Origin: Streptacidiphilus sp. ASG 303
GTDB lineage: Bacteria; Actinomycetota; Actinomycetes; Streptomycetales; Streptomycetaceae
NCBI RefSeq assembly: GCF_020991365.1
Contig: NZ_JAJLRA010000001.1
Location: 548,142 to 612,141 of the forward strand
Reading direction: 5' to 3'
Length of the DNA stretch: 64,000 bases
This document shows, piece by piece, positions 8,458 to 17,653 of this stretch. Within the stretch, counting starts at the first letter, position 1, and each line of letters opens with the position of its first letter. Made by a program: the position numbers and the translations under genes. The notes beneath the pieces are model-generated. The model saw only the letters and a program-made list of their open reading frames with translations. It did no database searches and was not told where the DNA came from.

Positions 8458-9778
8458 ACCGGGCCGGGCCGGGCGGGCCGGGCGGGGGCGGCGGGCCGGG
8501 CGGGGACGGCGGGGGCGGCGGGCCGGGCGAGGCGCCCACCGGCAGAGCGGGCGGGCGGCGTCCGCGCCGCAGCAGGGCGCCGAGCAGGAGCAGCAGCAGC
8601 CCGGCGGGCACGCGCAGCCGGTCCGTCGGGAGGGCCCCGGACCGGGCGGGGCTCCCCGGCGCGGGGGCGGCCGCCGGGGACGGGCCGCCGCCGTCCGGCC
8701 CGGCTCCGCGGACCGGTCCGAAACGCAGCCGGGCCGCGGGGACGGGCACGGGCACGGCGGGCTCCGCCCGCATCCGGGCCGCCGCCGCCAGCGCGGCGGG
8801 CGGGTCGACCAGGCCGGCGCCCAGCGCGTCGCTGCGGCCGCCGGGCGGCCGCCGGTCCGCGGTCGCCTCCAGGGCGGCGCGGAGCTGCGCGGGGCCGAGG
8901 TCGGGGCGGACGGAGCGGAGCAGCGCGAGGGTGCCCGAGACGTAGGCGGCGGCCGCGCTGGTGCCCCAGCCGGTGTAGTAGTGGCGGTCGGGGTCGGCGA
9001 TCACCACGTCGACGCCGGGCGCGGCGACGGAGGTGTACCAGCGGCGGGTGGAGAAGGCGGCCGGGCGGCCGGCGGCGTCGGCGGCGGCCACGGCGACGAC
9101 CCCGGGGTAGGCGGCGGGGTAGGAGGAGCGGTTGCCGCTGCGGAGGCCGTTGCCCGCCGAGGCCACCAGCGGCACGCCGCGGCTCAGCGCGTACCGGACG
9201 GCCGCGTACTCGTCGGGGTCGGCGTGGGCGGTCTCGGCGTCGTCCCCGAGGGAGAGGTTGACCACGTCGGCGCCGTGGTCGACCGCCCAGCGGATGCCCG
9301 CCGCGAGGGCGTTGCCGGGGCGGCGGCGGGCGGCGGGAAGCGCCGGGTCGGTGTCCTCCAGGATGACCCGGACCGGGAGGATCCGGGCGTCCGGCGCGAT
9401 CCCGAGGACCCCGTCCGCGCCGCCGGGCCCGTGGCCGCGTCCGGCGACGACGGCGGCCATGGCGGTCCCGTGCCGGGCCCACGCCGGGTCGCCGGGGCGG
9501 GCGCCGGTGCCGACGGTGTCGGTGCCGGGCAGCACGCGCCCCGCGAGGTCGGGGTGGCCCGGGTCGACGCCGGTGTCGAGCACCGCGACGACGGTCCCGG
9601 CGCCGCGGGTGGTGCGCCACGCCTCCGCCGCGTGCAGGGCCCGCAGCGGCCACTCGTGGTCGCGGACGCTGTCGGCGGCGGCGGGCGGCGCCGGGGCGGA
9701 GGCCAGGACGGCGAGGCAGAGCACCGCGGCGGCGCGGCGGGTCCGGGCGGCGGTCCGGCGGACAGGGGTGTCACGCAC
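8429..9778 (-). CDS. Mycosin-like subtilisin protease (S8), membrane anchored
   Basis: The protein (449 residues from GTG 9778) has a signal peptide (RRAAAVLCLAVLASAPAP), a subtilase domain with Asp in VVAVLDTGVD, His in ARHGTAMAAVVAG and Ser in GWGTSAAAAYVSG, then a Pro/Ala linker, one C-terminal membrane helix (GLLLLLLGALL) and a Pro-rich cytoplasmic tail. This is the layout of mycosins that accompany type VII secretion, but no EccB/C/D gene is nearby. The chosen GTG puts the signal peptide at the N-terminus; an upstream start would add 31 Arg-rich residues. Its 3' end overlaps the convergent serine hydrolase gene by 29 bases. Confidence 0.85.
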   Translation of the reverse strand: MRDTPVRRTAARTRRAAAVLCLAVLASAPAPPAAADSVRDHEWPLRALHAAEAWRTTRGAGTVVAVLDTGVDPGHPDLAGRVLPGTDTVGTGARPGDPAWARHGTAMAAVVAGRGHGPGGADGVLGIAPDARILPVRVILEDTDPALPAARRRPGNALAAGIRWAVDHGADVVNLSLGDDAETAHADPDEYAAVRYALSRGVPLVASAGNGLRSGNRSSYPAAYPGVVAVAAADAAGRPAAFSTRRWYTSVAAPGVDVVIADPDRHYYTGWGTSAAAAYVSGTLALLRSVRPDLGPAQLRAALEATADRRPPGGRSDALGAGLVDPPAALAAAARMRAEPAVPVPVPAARLRFGPVRGAGPDGGGPSPAAAPAPGSPARSGALPTDRLRVPAGLLLLLLGALLRRGRRPPALPVGASPGPPPPPSPPGPPPPPGPPGPARFRPGPPDRR

Positions 9779-9931
9779 GGCGGTCCCCGCTCGGGGGGAG
9801 GGGGCCTGACGCACCGCCGCCCGGACGGCCGTGCGCGTCCGGCGTGCCCGCACGGCCCCGCGTTCCTGCACGGCCCGGCGTGCCCGCGCGGCCCGGCGGG
9901 CCGGGGCCGTCCGACGTGCCGCCGGGGCGGG

Positions 9932-10873
9932 TCACCGGGCGGGTCCGCCGGCCGGGGGGCGGTACCGCCGGGCGGCGTCGAGGGCGCGGTCGAGGGCGGC
10001 GCGCACGGCTGCGGCGAGGACGCGGACGGCGGGGCGGACACCGGACTCGACGAGGGGGTCGCGGGGGTCGTCGGCGGAGGCGGGACCCGCCGGGACGGGA
10101 GCGGCGGTACGCCGGCCGTCGGCGAAGGAGGCGGCGGCCCAGACGACCCAGGGATGCCCGGGGTCGGGCTCGGCGGTCCAGACGGCGGGCGGCGGGGCCG
10201 GGCCGGTGGCGGGCGCCTCCAGCAGCCGGGCCGCCGCACCGCCGCCCCCGTCCGGCGGTGCTCCGGCGGGCCGGGCGGCGGCGGGCGGGGGCACGGCGGT
10301 CGGGGCGGACGTGGTGACGACGCCGACCGTGACCAGCCGGGTGCGGGCCGGGTCGGTGTAGGTGGCGCGGAGCACCGGCCCGCAGCCGTGCGGGGCGAGG
10401 GCGGCGTACAGGTACCGGCCGAGCCCGGCGGGGGTGCACGCGGCGGCGGGGGCGAGCGCGGTGCGGATCCAGGCGGAGCCGTCGGCGGGGTCGATCCGGG
10501 GCGGCAGGAGGCTGTCGGCCGGGGCGGTGCGCCAGAGGGCGCGGGCCAGGGCGAGGCGTTCCGCGGTGCCGTCCGCACGCCCCGGGGCCGGGAGGAGGGC
10601 GGCCGTGACGCCCGGCCCCAGCAGCAGCCCCAGGCCGGACGCGGCGCAGGCCAGGGCGAGGCCGGTCCGCAGGGGCCGCCGGGCGGCGCGCGGACGGGCC
10701 GGGGACGTGGGCGCGGGTACAGGTGCGGACGCGGCCGGGGCAGGGGGCGTGGGCGCGGGTGCGGACGCGGGCGGAGGCGCGGGGTGCGCTGCGGCGGCCG
10801 CCGGGAGGGGGCGCAGCGGCGGGCGGGGAGCGGGGACGGCGGGGCGGGGCGGTGCCGTCTCGACCTCGCGCAC
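9932..10873 (-). CDS. Membrane-anchored protein of unknown function
   Basis: I do not recognise a named family. The 313-residue product has a cytoplasmic Pro/Ala-rich N-terminus (about 1-60), one transmembrane helix (TGLALACAASGLGLLLGPGV) and an extracytoplasmic domain with two Cys (AACTPAGLGRYLYAALAPHGCG) and a conserved-looking VTVGVVTT strand. The GTG start at 10873 lies close to the divergent racemase-like gene. It precedes the mycosin gene on the same strand with about 150 bases between, so the two may act together at the cell surface. Confidence 0.7.
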   Translation of the reverse strand: MREVETAPPRPAVPAPRPPLRPLPAAAAAHPAPPPASAPAPTPPAPAASAPVPAPTSPARPRAARRPLRTGLALACAASGLGLLLGPGVTAALLPAPGRADGTAERLALARALWRTAPADSLLPPRIDPADGSAWIRTALAPAAACTPAGLGRYLYAALAPHGCGPVLRATYTDPARTRLVTVGVVTTSAPTAVPPPAAARPAGAPPDGGGGAAARLLEAPATGPAPPPAVWTAEPDPGHPWVVWAAASFADGRRTAAPVPAGPASADDPRDPLVESGVRPAVRVLAAAVRAALDRALDAARRYRPPAGGPAR

Positions 10874-11056
10874 CTGCGGCCACCCCCGTTCCTCGGCGGG
10901 CCGTCGGCGGCGCTCCCCGGCGCCCGGCCTCCGCAACTCCGGCGGCCACCCTACGCGGTGGGCGGCGGCCGTGTTCGCCGTTGCCCGGCAGAATCGTTCC
11001 GGCAGGGACCGTCCGACTCCTCCCGTCCGGCGGCGGCGGTGTGGCACGCTTCGGCC

Positions 11057-12265
11057 ATGCCGAACACCGCCGCCGACCGGGCCCGCTACGACCGGGCCAC
11101 CGCCCACCTGGAGGCGCCGCTGGCGGTCGTGGACCTCGCGGCGTTCGACGCCAACGCGGCGGACCTCGTGCGGCGGGCCCACGGCAAACCGGTCCGGGTG
11201 GCCAGCAAGTCGGTGCGCTGCAGGGCACTGCTGGAGCGGGTCCTGGCCATGGACGGCTTCGCCGGAGTCATGGGTTTCACCCTGCGCGAGTGCCTGTGGC
11301 TGGCCGGGTCGGGCTTCCGGGACGTGCTGCTGGCGTACCCCTCGGCCGACCGGTCGGCCTTCGCCGAGCTGGCGGCCGACCCCGCCCTGGCGGCGGCCGT
11401 GACGGTGCTGATGGACGACCCGGCGCAGCTGGAACTGGCCGACGCGGCACGGGAGGGCGGCCCGGGGACGGGCGCGGAGATCCGGGTCTGCCTGGAGCTG
11501 GACACCGCCCTGCACCTGCTGGGCGGCCGGGTGCGCGTGGGGGCGCGCCGGTCGCCGCTGCGCTCCCCCCAGGAGCTCGCCGACTTCGCCGAACTGGTGC
11601 AGAAGCGGCCCGGCTTCCGGGTCGTGGGGCTGATGGCGTACGAGGGGCACGTCGCGGGCGTCGGCGACTCCGTGGCGGGCCGCCCGCTGCGGTCGGGGGC
11701 GGTCAGGGCGATGCAGCGGGTGGCGCGGACCGAACTGGCCGTCCGGCGGGCCGCGGCGGTGCGGGAGCTGCGGCGGGTGGCCGACCTGGAGTTCGTCAAC
11801 GGCGGCGGCACCGGCAGCCTGGAGTCGACGGCGGCGGAGGCGGCGGTCACCGAGGTCGCGGCCGGTTCGGGGCTGTACGCGCCGCGGCTCTTCGACGACT
11901 ACGCGGCGTTCCGCGCCCGGCCGGCGGCGCTCTTCGCCCAGCCGGTGGTGCGCCGGCCCGGTCCGGGCGCGGTGACGGTGCTGGGCGGCGGCTACCCGGC
12001 CTCGGGGCCGTCCGGCCGGGACCGGCTGCCGCAGCCGTACCTGCCGGAGGGGCTGCGCTACGACCCGCAGGAGCAGGCGGGCGAGGTGCAGACGCCGCTG
12101 CTGGGGGCGGCGGCGGACGGGCTGCGGGTCGGCGACCGGGTGTGGTTCCGGCACGCCAAGGCCGGCGAGCTGTGCGAGCGGTTCGACCGGCTGCACCTGG
12201 TGGAGGGCGGCCGGGTGGTGGACTCGGTGCCGACCTACCGGGGCGAGGGCCGGACGTTCCTCTGA
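11057..12265 (+). CDS. PLP-dependent alanine racemase-fold amino acid deaminase/aldolase
   Basis: The 402-residue protein has the N-terminal TIM-barrel of fold-type III PLP enzymes, with the PLP lysine expected in VRVASKSVR and a glycine-rich phosphate site in VNGGGTGS. The C-terminal part (KAGELCERFDRLHLVEGG) matches the D-threonine aldolase/D-serine dehydratase-like family rather than Alr. The substrate is unknown; D-amino acids are the usual ones. Start is the ATG giving MPNTAADRARYD, without a strong ribosome binding site. Confidence 0.85.
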   Translation: MPNTAADRARYDRATAHLEAPLAVVDLAAFDANAADLVRRAHGKPVRVASKSVRCRALLERVLAMDGFAGVMGFTLRECLWLAGSGFRDVLLAYPSADRSAFAELAADPALAAAVTVLMDDPAQLELADAAREGGPGTGAEIRVCLELDTALHLLGGRVRVGARRSPLRSPQELADFAELVQKRPGFRVVGLMAYEGHVAGVGDSVAGRPLRSGAVRAMQRVARTELAVRRAAAVRELRRVADLEFVNGGGTGSLESTAAEAAVTEVAAGSGLYAPRLFDDYAAFRARPAALFAQPVVRRPGPGAVTVLGGGYPASGPSGRDRLPQPYLPEGLRYDPQEQAGEVQTPLLGAAADGLRVGDRVWFRHAKAGELCERFDRLHLVEGGRVVDSVPTYRGEGRTFL

Positions 12266-12395
12266 CGCCCCGCCCCGGCGGGCCGGTCGCACCTGCGGGC
12301 CGTCACCCCCGAAGGAGCGGCCGCCCGCTCCCGCGGGTCCGGCCGCCCGCCGCAGCACGGCCGCCCGCCGCGGTCGGGCCGCTCCCGGCGGCCCG

Positions 12396-13727
12396 TCAGG
12401 CGCCGCTGCCGGCGCCGGGTCCCGCGTGGTCGCGGATGCCGGCGACGAGGGAGTCCATGACGGCCTGGGAGGGTGCCTTGTCCACCGCGTCGAAGCCGAG
12501 GTGGACGGCGACCAGGGCGCGGCCCGAGCGGTTCGGGAAGACGACCGTCTCCACGTAGCCGTCGTTGCCCGTCCTCGCGTCGACCTTCCAGCGGACGAGG
12601 TAGCCGGACCGCCCGGCGACCGTGACCGGCTCGGCTTTGAGCTGCCGGTGTCCGGCGGGCCTGCCGTACGCCTCCTCGGCGGCGGCGGCGATGTCGGACT
12701 TCGCGGCGGCCTCCGGGTCGCCCGTGCCGGCCTTGAGCGTGCTGGTCACCACGCCCGCCAGGCTGCACCCGGCCGGGGACTGCGGGCAGGAGTAGGAGCC
12801 GGTGGAGAGGGAGGCGTGGCCGTCGCGGGTGGTGCCGCCGGTCCAGCCGGACGGGACCGGGAGGGCGATGCCGTTCACCGCGTCCACGGCCGTGCGGGGC
12901 CCGGAGCCGGTGCCGCCGGACCCCGGGCCGCCGTCGGGGGCGCCGCCCCGGCCGTCCTGGCTGTTCGGGCCGCCCTGGCTGTTCGGGCCGTCCTGACCGC
13001 CGCCGGAGCCGAGGCCGGGCGGGGAGCCGTCCGGTGCGCCGTTCCGGCCGGGCCCGGGCGCGGGGAGGGCGCGCGCGGAGCCGCCGTCGTCACGCATCGC
13101 CAGGTAGGTCGCGCCGGCGCCCACGGCGCCGCCGACCAGGGCCCCCACCACGGCGGCGACCGCCACCGCGCGGGCGGACCGCCGGGGGCGGTCCGTACCG
13201 GAGGGGTGGGCCGGGCCGAAGGGGTGGGCCGGGCCGAAGGGGTGGGCGGCGCCGGGGGGCTGCACCGCGCCGAGGGGCTGCGGCGCCCCCGCGGGCGGAA
13301 CCGGCCAGGCGACCGGGGAGGCGGGGTCGGCGGGGGCGGGGTCGGCGGGGGCGGGCGGGGCCGTCCACCCGTCCGGCGCACCGGGCGTCTGCGGGACGCC
13401 GTCCGTGCTGCCCTCCGGCGGAACACCTCCGGCGGAGGCGGGCGGGACCGCCTCGGGCCCGGACCGGCGGGCGGGATCGGCGGGCCCCGCGGCCGGCCCG
13501 GGAGCAGGATCCGCCCCGGGCCCGGCCCCGGGCTCCGCCCCGGCCCCGACGGGTGCCCCCGCCGGCTCCGCGGCGGGACCGGCGGCGGCCTCCTCCGGCG
13601 GCAGGGGGCGCGTGTCGCCGGTCCAGCCGCTGCCGTCCCACCATCGCAGCCGCCGCCCGGCGGCCGCGCCGTTCTCGCTCGGGTCCGGGTACCAGCCGGA
13701 CGGAATCGTCGCAGTCACGGTCGGCAC
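12396..13727 (-). CDS. DUF2510 membrane protein
   Basis: The N-terminus carries a DUF2510 module (GWYPDPS ... RLRWWDGSGWTGDTRP). A long Pro/Gly/Ala-rich linker with PFGPAH repeats follows (about residues 60-185), then one membrane helix (AVAVAAVVGALVGGAVGAGA), a Gly/Asn/Gln repeat region and an extracytoplasmic domain of about 150 residues with two Cys (YSCPQSPAGCS). DUF2510 proteins are common actinobacterial membrane proteins of unknown role. The GTG start gives MPTVTATIPSGWY. Confidence 0.85.
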   Translation of the reverse strand: MPTVTATIPSGWYPDPSENGAAAGRRLRWWDGSGWTGDTRPLPPEEAAAGPAAEPAGAPVGAGAEPGAGPGADPAPGPAAGPADPARRSGPEAVPPASAGGVPPEGSTDGVPQTPGAPDGWTAPPAPADPAPADPASPVAWPVPPAGAPQPLGAVQPPGAAHPFGPAHPFGPAHPSGTDRPRRSARAVAVAAVVGALVGGAVGAGATYLAMRDDGGSARALPAPGPGRNGAPDGSPPGLGSGGGQDGPNSQGGPNSQDGRGGAPDGGPGSGGTGSGPRTAVDAVNGIALPVPSGWTGGTTRDGHASLSTGSYSCPQSPAGCSLAGVVTSTLKAGTGDPEAAAKSDIAAAAEEAYGRPAGHRQLKAEPVTVAGRSGYLVRWKVDARTGNDGYVETVVFPNRSGRALVAVHLGFDAVDKAPSQAVMDSLVAGIRDHAGPGAGSGA

Positions 13728-13764
13728 CGTACGGCGCGGCCGATAAGGCCGAGGTCAAGAGCCG

Positions 13765-14583
13765 TCAGATCGGCGTCACGTACGCCCCGGAGATGCCGCC
13801 GTCGACCATGAAGGCGCTCGCCGTGACGAAGGAGGAGTCGTCGCTGGCCAGGAAGGCGACCGCGGCGGCGACCTCCTCGGCGCGGGCGAAGCGGCCCAGC
13901 GGGATGTGGACGAGCCGGCGGGCGGCGCGCTCGGGGTCCTTTGCGAAGAGTTCGCGCAGCAGGGGGGTGTCCACCGGCCCGGGGCAGAGCGCGTTGACGC
14001 GGATGCCCTCGCGGGCGAACTGCACGCCCAGCTCCCGGGACATCGCGAGCACCCCGCCCTTGGAGGCGGTGTAGGAGATCTGCGAGGTGGCGGCGCCCAT
14101 CACCGCCACGAAGCTGGCGGTGTTGACGACCGAGCCCCTCCCCTGCCGCCGCATGTAGGGCAGTACGGCCCTGCAGCACAGGTACACGGAGGTGAGGTTG
14201 ACCTCCTGGACGCGGCGCCAGGCGTCGAGGCCGGTGGTGAGGACGGAGTCGTCGTCGGGCGGCGAGATCCCGGCGTTGTTGAAGGCGACGTCGACGCTGC
14301 CGTACGTGTCGTGCGCGGCCCGGAACAGCGCCTCGACCTGCTCGGCGTCGGTGACGTCGGTCTCCACGAAGAGGCCGCCGGCCTCCTCGGCGGCGGCCTT
14401 GCCGGCCCGTTCGTCGATGTCGGCGCAGACCACGCGGGCGCCCTCGGAGGCCAGGCGGCGGACGGCGGCGAGCCCGATGCCGCTGCCGGCTCCTGTGACG
14501 ACCGCGGTCCGGCCGACCAGGCGGCGGCAGACGGGCGCCTCCGCGGGGGCCCCGGCGGCGGGGGCGGCGGGGGTGTCGCTCAT
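13765..14583 (-). CDS. Short-chain dehydrogenase/reductase
   Basis: A 272-residue classical SDR: cofactor motif TGAGSGIG, NNAGIS, active-site Ser, Tyr and Lys in the ISYTASKGG region, and a C-terminal VDGGISGAY. Asp after beta-2 (VVCADIDERAG) favours NAD(H). It lies seven bases after the aldehyde dehydrogenase stop and is the last gene of the ligase-ALDH-SDR operon. In that setting an alcohol dehydrogenase role on a gamma-glutamylated amino alcohol is a reasonable inference; generic annotation would be 3-oxoacyl-ACP reductase-like. Confidence 0.9.
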   Translation of the reverse strand: MSDTPAAPAAGAPAEAPVCRRLVGRTAVVTGAGSGIGLAAVRRLASEGARVVCADIDERAGKAAAEEAGGLFVETDVTDAEQVEALFRAAHDTYGSVDVAFNNAGISPPDDDSVLTTGLDAWRRVQEVNLTSVYLCCRAVLPYMRRQGRGSVVNTASFVAVMGAATSQISYTASKGGVLAMSRELGVQFAREGIRVNALCPGPVDTPLLRELFAKDPERAARRLVHIPLGRFARAEEVAAAVAFLASDDSSFVTASAFMVDGGISGAYVTPI

Positions 14584-14590
14584 GGGCGGA

Positions 14591-16054
14591 TCACTCCTCG
14601 GAGCTGATGAAGACGTTCTTGGTCTCGGTGAAGTACGCGACGGCGTCGGGCCCGAGCTCGCGGCCGAGGCCGGACTCGCCGAAGCCGCCGAAGGGCGTCC
14701 AGTAGCGCACGGAGGCGTGGGAGTTGACCGAGAGGTTGCCCGCCCGCACACCGCGCGCCATGCGCAGCGCCCGGCCCACGTCGCGGGTCCACAGCGAGCC
14801 GGAGAGGCCGTACCGGCCGGCGTTGGCCAGGCGCAGGGCGTCGGCCTCGTCGTCGAAGGGCAGCACGACGGCGACCGGGCCGAAGACCTCCTCGGTGGCG
14901 GCGGGGCAGCCGGGGTCGGCGGGGGCGAGGACGGTGGGCGGGAACCAGAAGCCGGGTCCGGCGGGGGCGGTGCCCCGGGCGGCGACGGGCAGGTCGGGGG
15001 TGACGTACGCGGCGACGCGGTCGCGGTGGGCCGCCGAGATCAGCGGTCCCATGTCGGTGGCCGGGTCGGCGGGGTCGCCGACGGCGACGGCGGTGACGGC
15101 GGGCTCCAGCAGGCCGAGGAACTCGTCGTACACCTCGCGCTGGACGAGGATGCGGGTGCGGGCGCAGCAGTCCTGCCCGGCGTTGTCGAGGAAGGACATG
15201 GGGGTGGCCGCGGCGGCCCGCTCCAGGTCGGCGTCGCGGAAGACGATGCTGGGGGACTTGCCGCCGAGTTCCAGGGTGACCCGCTTGACCTGGGCGGCGC
15301 AGCGGGCCATGACCTCCTTGCCGGTGGCGGTGGAGCCCGTGAAGACGACCTTGCGCACCAGCGGGTGGTCGACGACGGCGCGGCCGGTGACGGGCCCGGC
15401 GCCGGGCAGGACCTGGAGCAGGCCGTCGGGGAGGCCCGCCTCCAGGGCGAGTTCGGCGAGCTGCAGGGCGGTGAGCGGGGTGGTCTCGGCGGGTTTGAGG
15501 AGGACGGCGTTGCCCGCGGCGAGGGCGGGGGCGAAGCCCCAGGCGGCGATCGGCATGGGGAAGTTCCACGGGGCGATGACGCCGACGACGCCGATCGGCT
15601 CGTGGAAGGTGAGGTCCACGCCGCCGCCGACCGGGATCTGACGACCGGTCAGCCGCTCCACTCCCCCGGCGGCGTACTCCAGCAGGTCGCGGACGTTGCC
15701 GGCCTCCCAGCGGGCGCCGCCGACGGTGTGCCCGGCCTCGCGGACCTCCAGGGCGGCCAGCTCCTCCAGGCGGGCGTCGACGGTGGCGGCGAAGCGGCGC
15801 AGCAGCCGGGCGCGGTCGCCGGGGGCGAGGGCCGCCCAGCCCTCCTGGGCCCCGGCGGCGCGCCGGGCGGCGGCGTCGACCTCGGCCGGGGAGGCGGCGG
15901 GGACGGTGGCGAGGACCTCCTCGGTGGCGGGGTTGAGGACGAGGTGCGACCCCGGGTCGGCGTCGCGGGCGGCGGCGGTGCCGGCGGTGCGGGTGGTGCC
16001 GGCCGTGCGGGTGCCGGCCGTGCCGGCGGTGCGGGTGGTGTCGGTACCGGTCAT
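14591..16054 (-). CDS. Aldehyde dehydrogenase (NAD-dependent)
   Basis: A 487-residue ALDH with the NAD-binding region (FTGSTATGKEV), the catalytic Glu in LELGGKSPS and catalytic Cys in DNAGQDCCARTR, and the C-terminal PFGGFGESGLGRELG motif. The first 30 residues are a TAG/TRT repeat, unusual for the family and probably disordered. It is flanked at 10 and 7 bases by the ligase and SDR genes, so it is in one operon. A likely role is oxidation of a gamma-glutamyl aldehyde to the acid. Confidence 0.93.
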   Translation of the reverse strand: MTGTDTTRTAGTAGTRTAGTTRTAGTAAARDADPGSHLVLNPATEEVLATVPAASPAEVDAAARRAAGAQEGWAALAPGDRARLLRRFAATVDARLEELAALEVREAGHTVGGARWEAGNVRDLLEYAAGGVERLTGRQIPVGGGVDLTFHEPIGVVGVIAPWNFPMPIAAWGFAPALAAGNAVLLKPAETTPLTALQLAELALEAGLPDGLLQVLPGAGPVTGRAVVDHPLVRKVVFTGSTATGKEVMARCAAQVKRVTLELGGKSPSIVFRDADLERAAAATPMSFLDNAGQDCCARTRILVQREVYDEFLGLLEPAVTAVAVGDPADPATDMGPLISAAHRDRVAAYVTPDLPVAARGTAPAGPGFWFPPTVLAPADPGCPAATEEVFGPVAVVLPFDDEADALRLANAGRYGLSGSLWTRDVGRALRMARGVRAGNLSVNSHASVRYWTPFGGFGESGLGRELGPDAVAYFTETKNVFISSEE

Positions 16055-16064
16055 GGGCTGAGGC

Positions 16065-17456
16065 TCACATCCGCTCGAAGGAGCGGTAGCGCTCCCAGTC
16101 GGTGACGGCGGTGTCGTGGGCGTCCTGCTCGACGCGGGCGGCGGTGAGGTAGTGCGCGACGACCTCCTCGCCGAAGGCCTCCCGGGCCAGGGCGCTGCCC
16201 TCCCACAGCCCGGCGGCCTCGCGCAGGGTGGCGGGCACCCGCTCGTGGCCGGCGGTGTAGGCGTTGCCCGTGCACGGCTCGGGCAGCTCCAGCTTCCGCT
16301 CGACGCCGTGGAGTCCGGCGGCGACCATGCCGGCCACGGCGAGGTAGGGGTTGACGTCGCCGCCGGGGAGGCGGTTCTCCAGCCGCAGCGAGGGGCCGTG
16401 CCCGACGACGCGCAGGGCGCAGGTGCGGTTGTCGCGGCCCCACGCGACGGCGGTGGGCGCGAAGGAGCCGGGCCGGAACCGCTTGTAGGAGTTGATGTTG
16501 GGGGCGTACAGCAGGGTGAGCTCGCGCAGGGCGGCGAGCTGCCCGGCGAGGAAGTGGCGCATGGTGTCGCCCATGGCGCCGTCGGGGTCCGCGAAGACGG
16601 GGGCGCCGTCCTCGTCGCGCAGCGAGAGGTGGACGTGGCAGCTGTTGCCCTCCCGCTCGTCGTACTTGGCCATGAAGGTGAGCGCGCAGCCCTCCTGGGC
16701 GGCGATCTCCTTGGCGCCGGTCTTGTAGACGCTGTGCTGGTCGCAGGTGGTGAGGGCCTCGTCGTACCGGAAGGCCACCTCGTGCTGGCCCAGGTTGCAC
16801 TCGCCCTTGGCGGACTCCACGGTCATGCCCGCGCCGCCCATCTCGTTGCGGATGCGGGCGAGCAGCGGCTCGATGCGGGCGGTGCCGAGGAGGGAGTAGT
16901 CGACGTTGTACTGGTTGGCGGGGGTGAGGTCGCGGTAGCCGCGCCGCCAGGCGTCCTCGTAGGTGTCGCGGAAGACGAGGAACTCCAGCTCGGTGCCGGT
17001 GTACGCGCGCCAGCCGCGTTCGGCGAGGCGGTCGAGCTGGCGTCGCAGGATCTGGCGCGGGGAGGCGGCGACGGGCGTGCCGTCGTGCCAGGCCAGGTCG
17101 GCGGTGGCCAGGGCGGTGCCGGGCTGCCAGGGGACGCGGCGCAGGGTGGAGAGGTCGGGGAGCATGGCGAAGTCGCCGTAGCCGGTGTCCCAGGAGGCCA
17201 TCCGGTAGCCGTCGACGGTGTTGAGGTCGACGTCGACGGCGAGGAGGTAGGCGCAGCCCTCGCTGCCGTGGCGGGCGACCTCGTCGAGGAAGAAGCGGGC
17301 GGCGAACCGCTTGCCCTGGAGCCGGCCCTGCATGTCGGTGAAGGCCAGGACGACGGTGTGGACCTCGCCGCTCTCCACGTGGGCGCGGAGCGCGTCGAGG
17401 GTGAGCGGGGGCACGGGCGGGGATCCGGTGCGGGGCGGCGTCGGACGGTCGGGCAC
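16065..17456 (-). CDS. Glutamine synthetase-like gamma-glutamyl-amine ligase (GlnA4 type)
   Basis: A 463-residue member of the GS superfamily. Metal and substrate motifs are visible: TGTELEFLVF, ESAKGECNLGQHEV, GNSCHVHLSL, NINSYKRFRPGSFAP and ENRLPGGDVNPYLA. It is not GlnA itself: it is a divergent homologue in an operon with ALDH and SDR, and faces a gamma-glutamyl hydrolase. I recall that the S. coelicolor gene in this position (glnA4) makes gamma-glutamylethanolamide. The GTG start has a GAGGAGG ribosome binding site. Regulation probably acts in the 197-base divergent region 17457-17653. Confidence 0.88.
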   Translation of the reverse strand: MPDRPTPPRTGSPPVPPLTLDALRAHVESGEVHTVVLAFTDMQGRLQGKRFAARFFLDEVARHGSEGCAYLLAVDVDLNTVDGYRMASWDTGYGDFAMLPDLSTLRRVPWQPGTALATADLAWHDGTPVAASPRQILRRQLDRLAERGWRAYTGTELEFLVFRDTYEDAWRRGYRDLTPANQYNVDYSLLGTARIEPLLARIRNEMGGAGMTVESAKGECNLGQHEVAFRYDEALTTCDQHSVYKTGAKEIAAQEGCALTFMAKYDEREGNSCHVHLSLRDEDGAPVFADPDGAMGDTMRHFLAGQLAALRELTLLYAPNINSYKRFRPGSFAPTAVAWGRDNRTCALRVVGHGPSLRLENRLPGGDVNPYLAVAGMVAAGLHGVERKLELPEPCTGNAYTAGHERVPATLREAAGLWEGSALAREAFGEEVVAHYLTAARVEQDAHDTAVTDWERYRSFERM

Positions 17457-17611
17457 GGTGGCTGCCTCCTCGGTTCCGCGAGGAGTCCCACGGTAGGTTC
17501 CCGCACCGGGCCGGGGAAGGTGGCGCGCGGGGCCGGACGGGGGGCGCGCCTGCGCGCGGGGACGGCTCCCGGTCCGGCCCGTGCCGCCGCGCGGGTCCGC
17601 GGGCGTGTCCG

Positions 17612-17637
17612 GCCGTACCGTGGCAGCCGTACCGTGG
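17612..17637 (+). promoter_or_regulatory. Direct repeat with two TACCGT -10 candidates
   Basis: GCCGTACCGTGG occurs at 17612-17623 and again at 17626-17637, each containing TACCGT, a TAnnnT-type -10. The second copy ends just before the GGAGG of the downstream gene. It may be a promoter, a pair of operator half-sites, or both. Confidence 0.4.
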
Positions 17638-17653
17638 ACCGGAGGACCGTGCC

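Noticed and set aside
5796-9653. Very long minus-strand open frame (1285 codons)
   Set aside because: It crosses several well-supported genes in another frame and has Arg/Pro/Ala-only composition; a GC-rich shadow.
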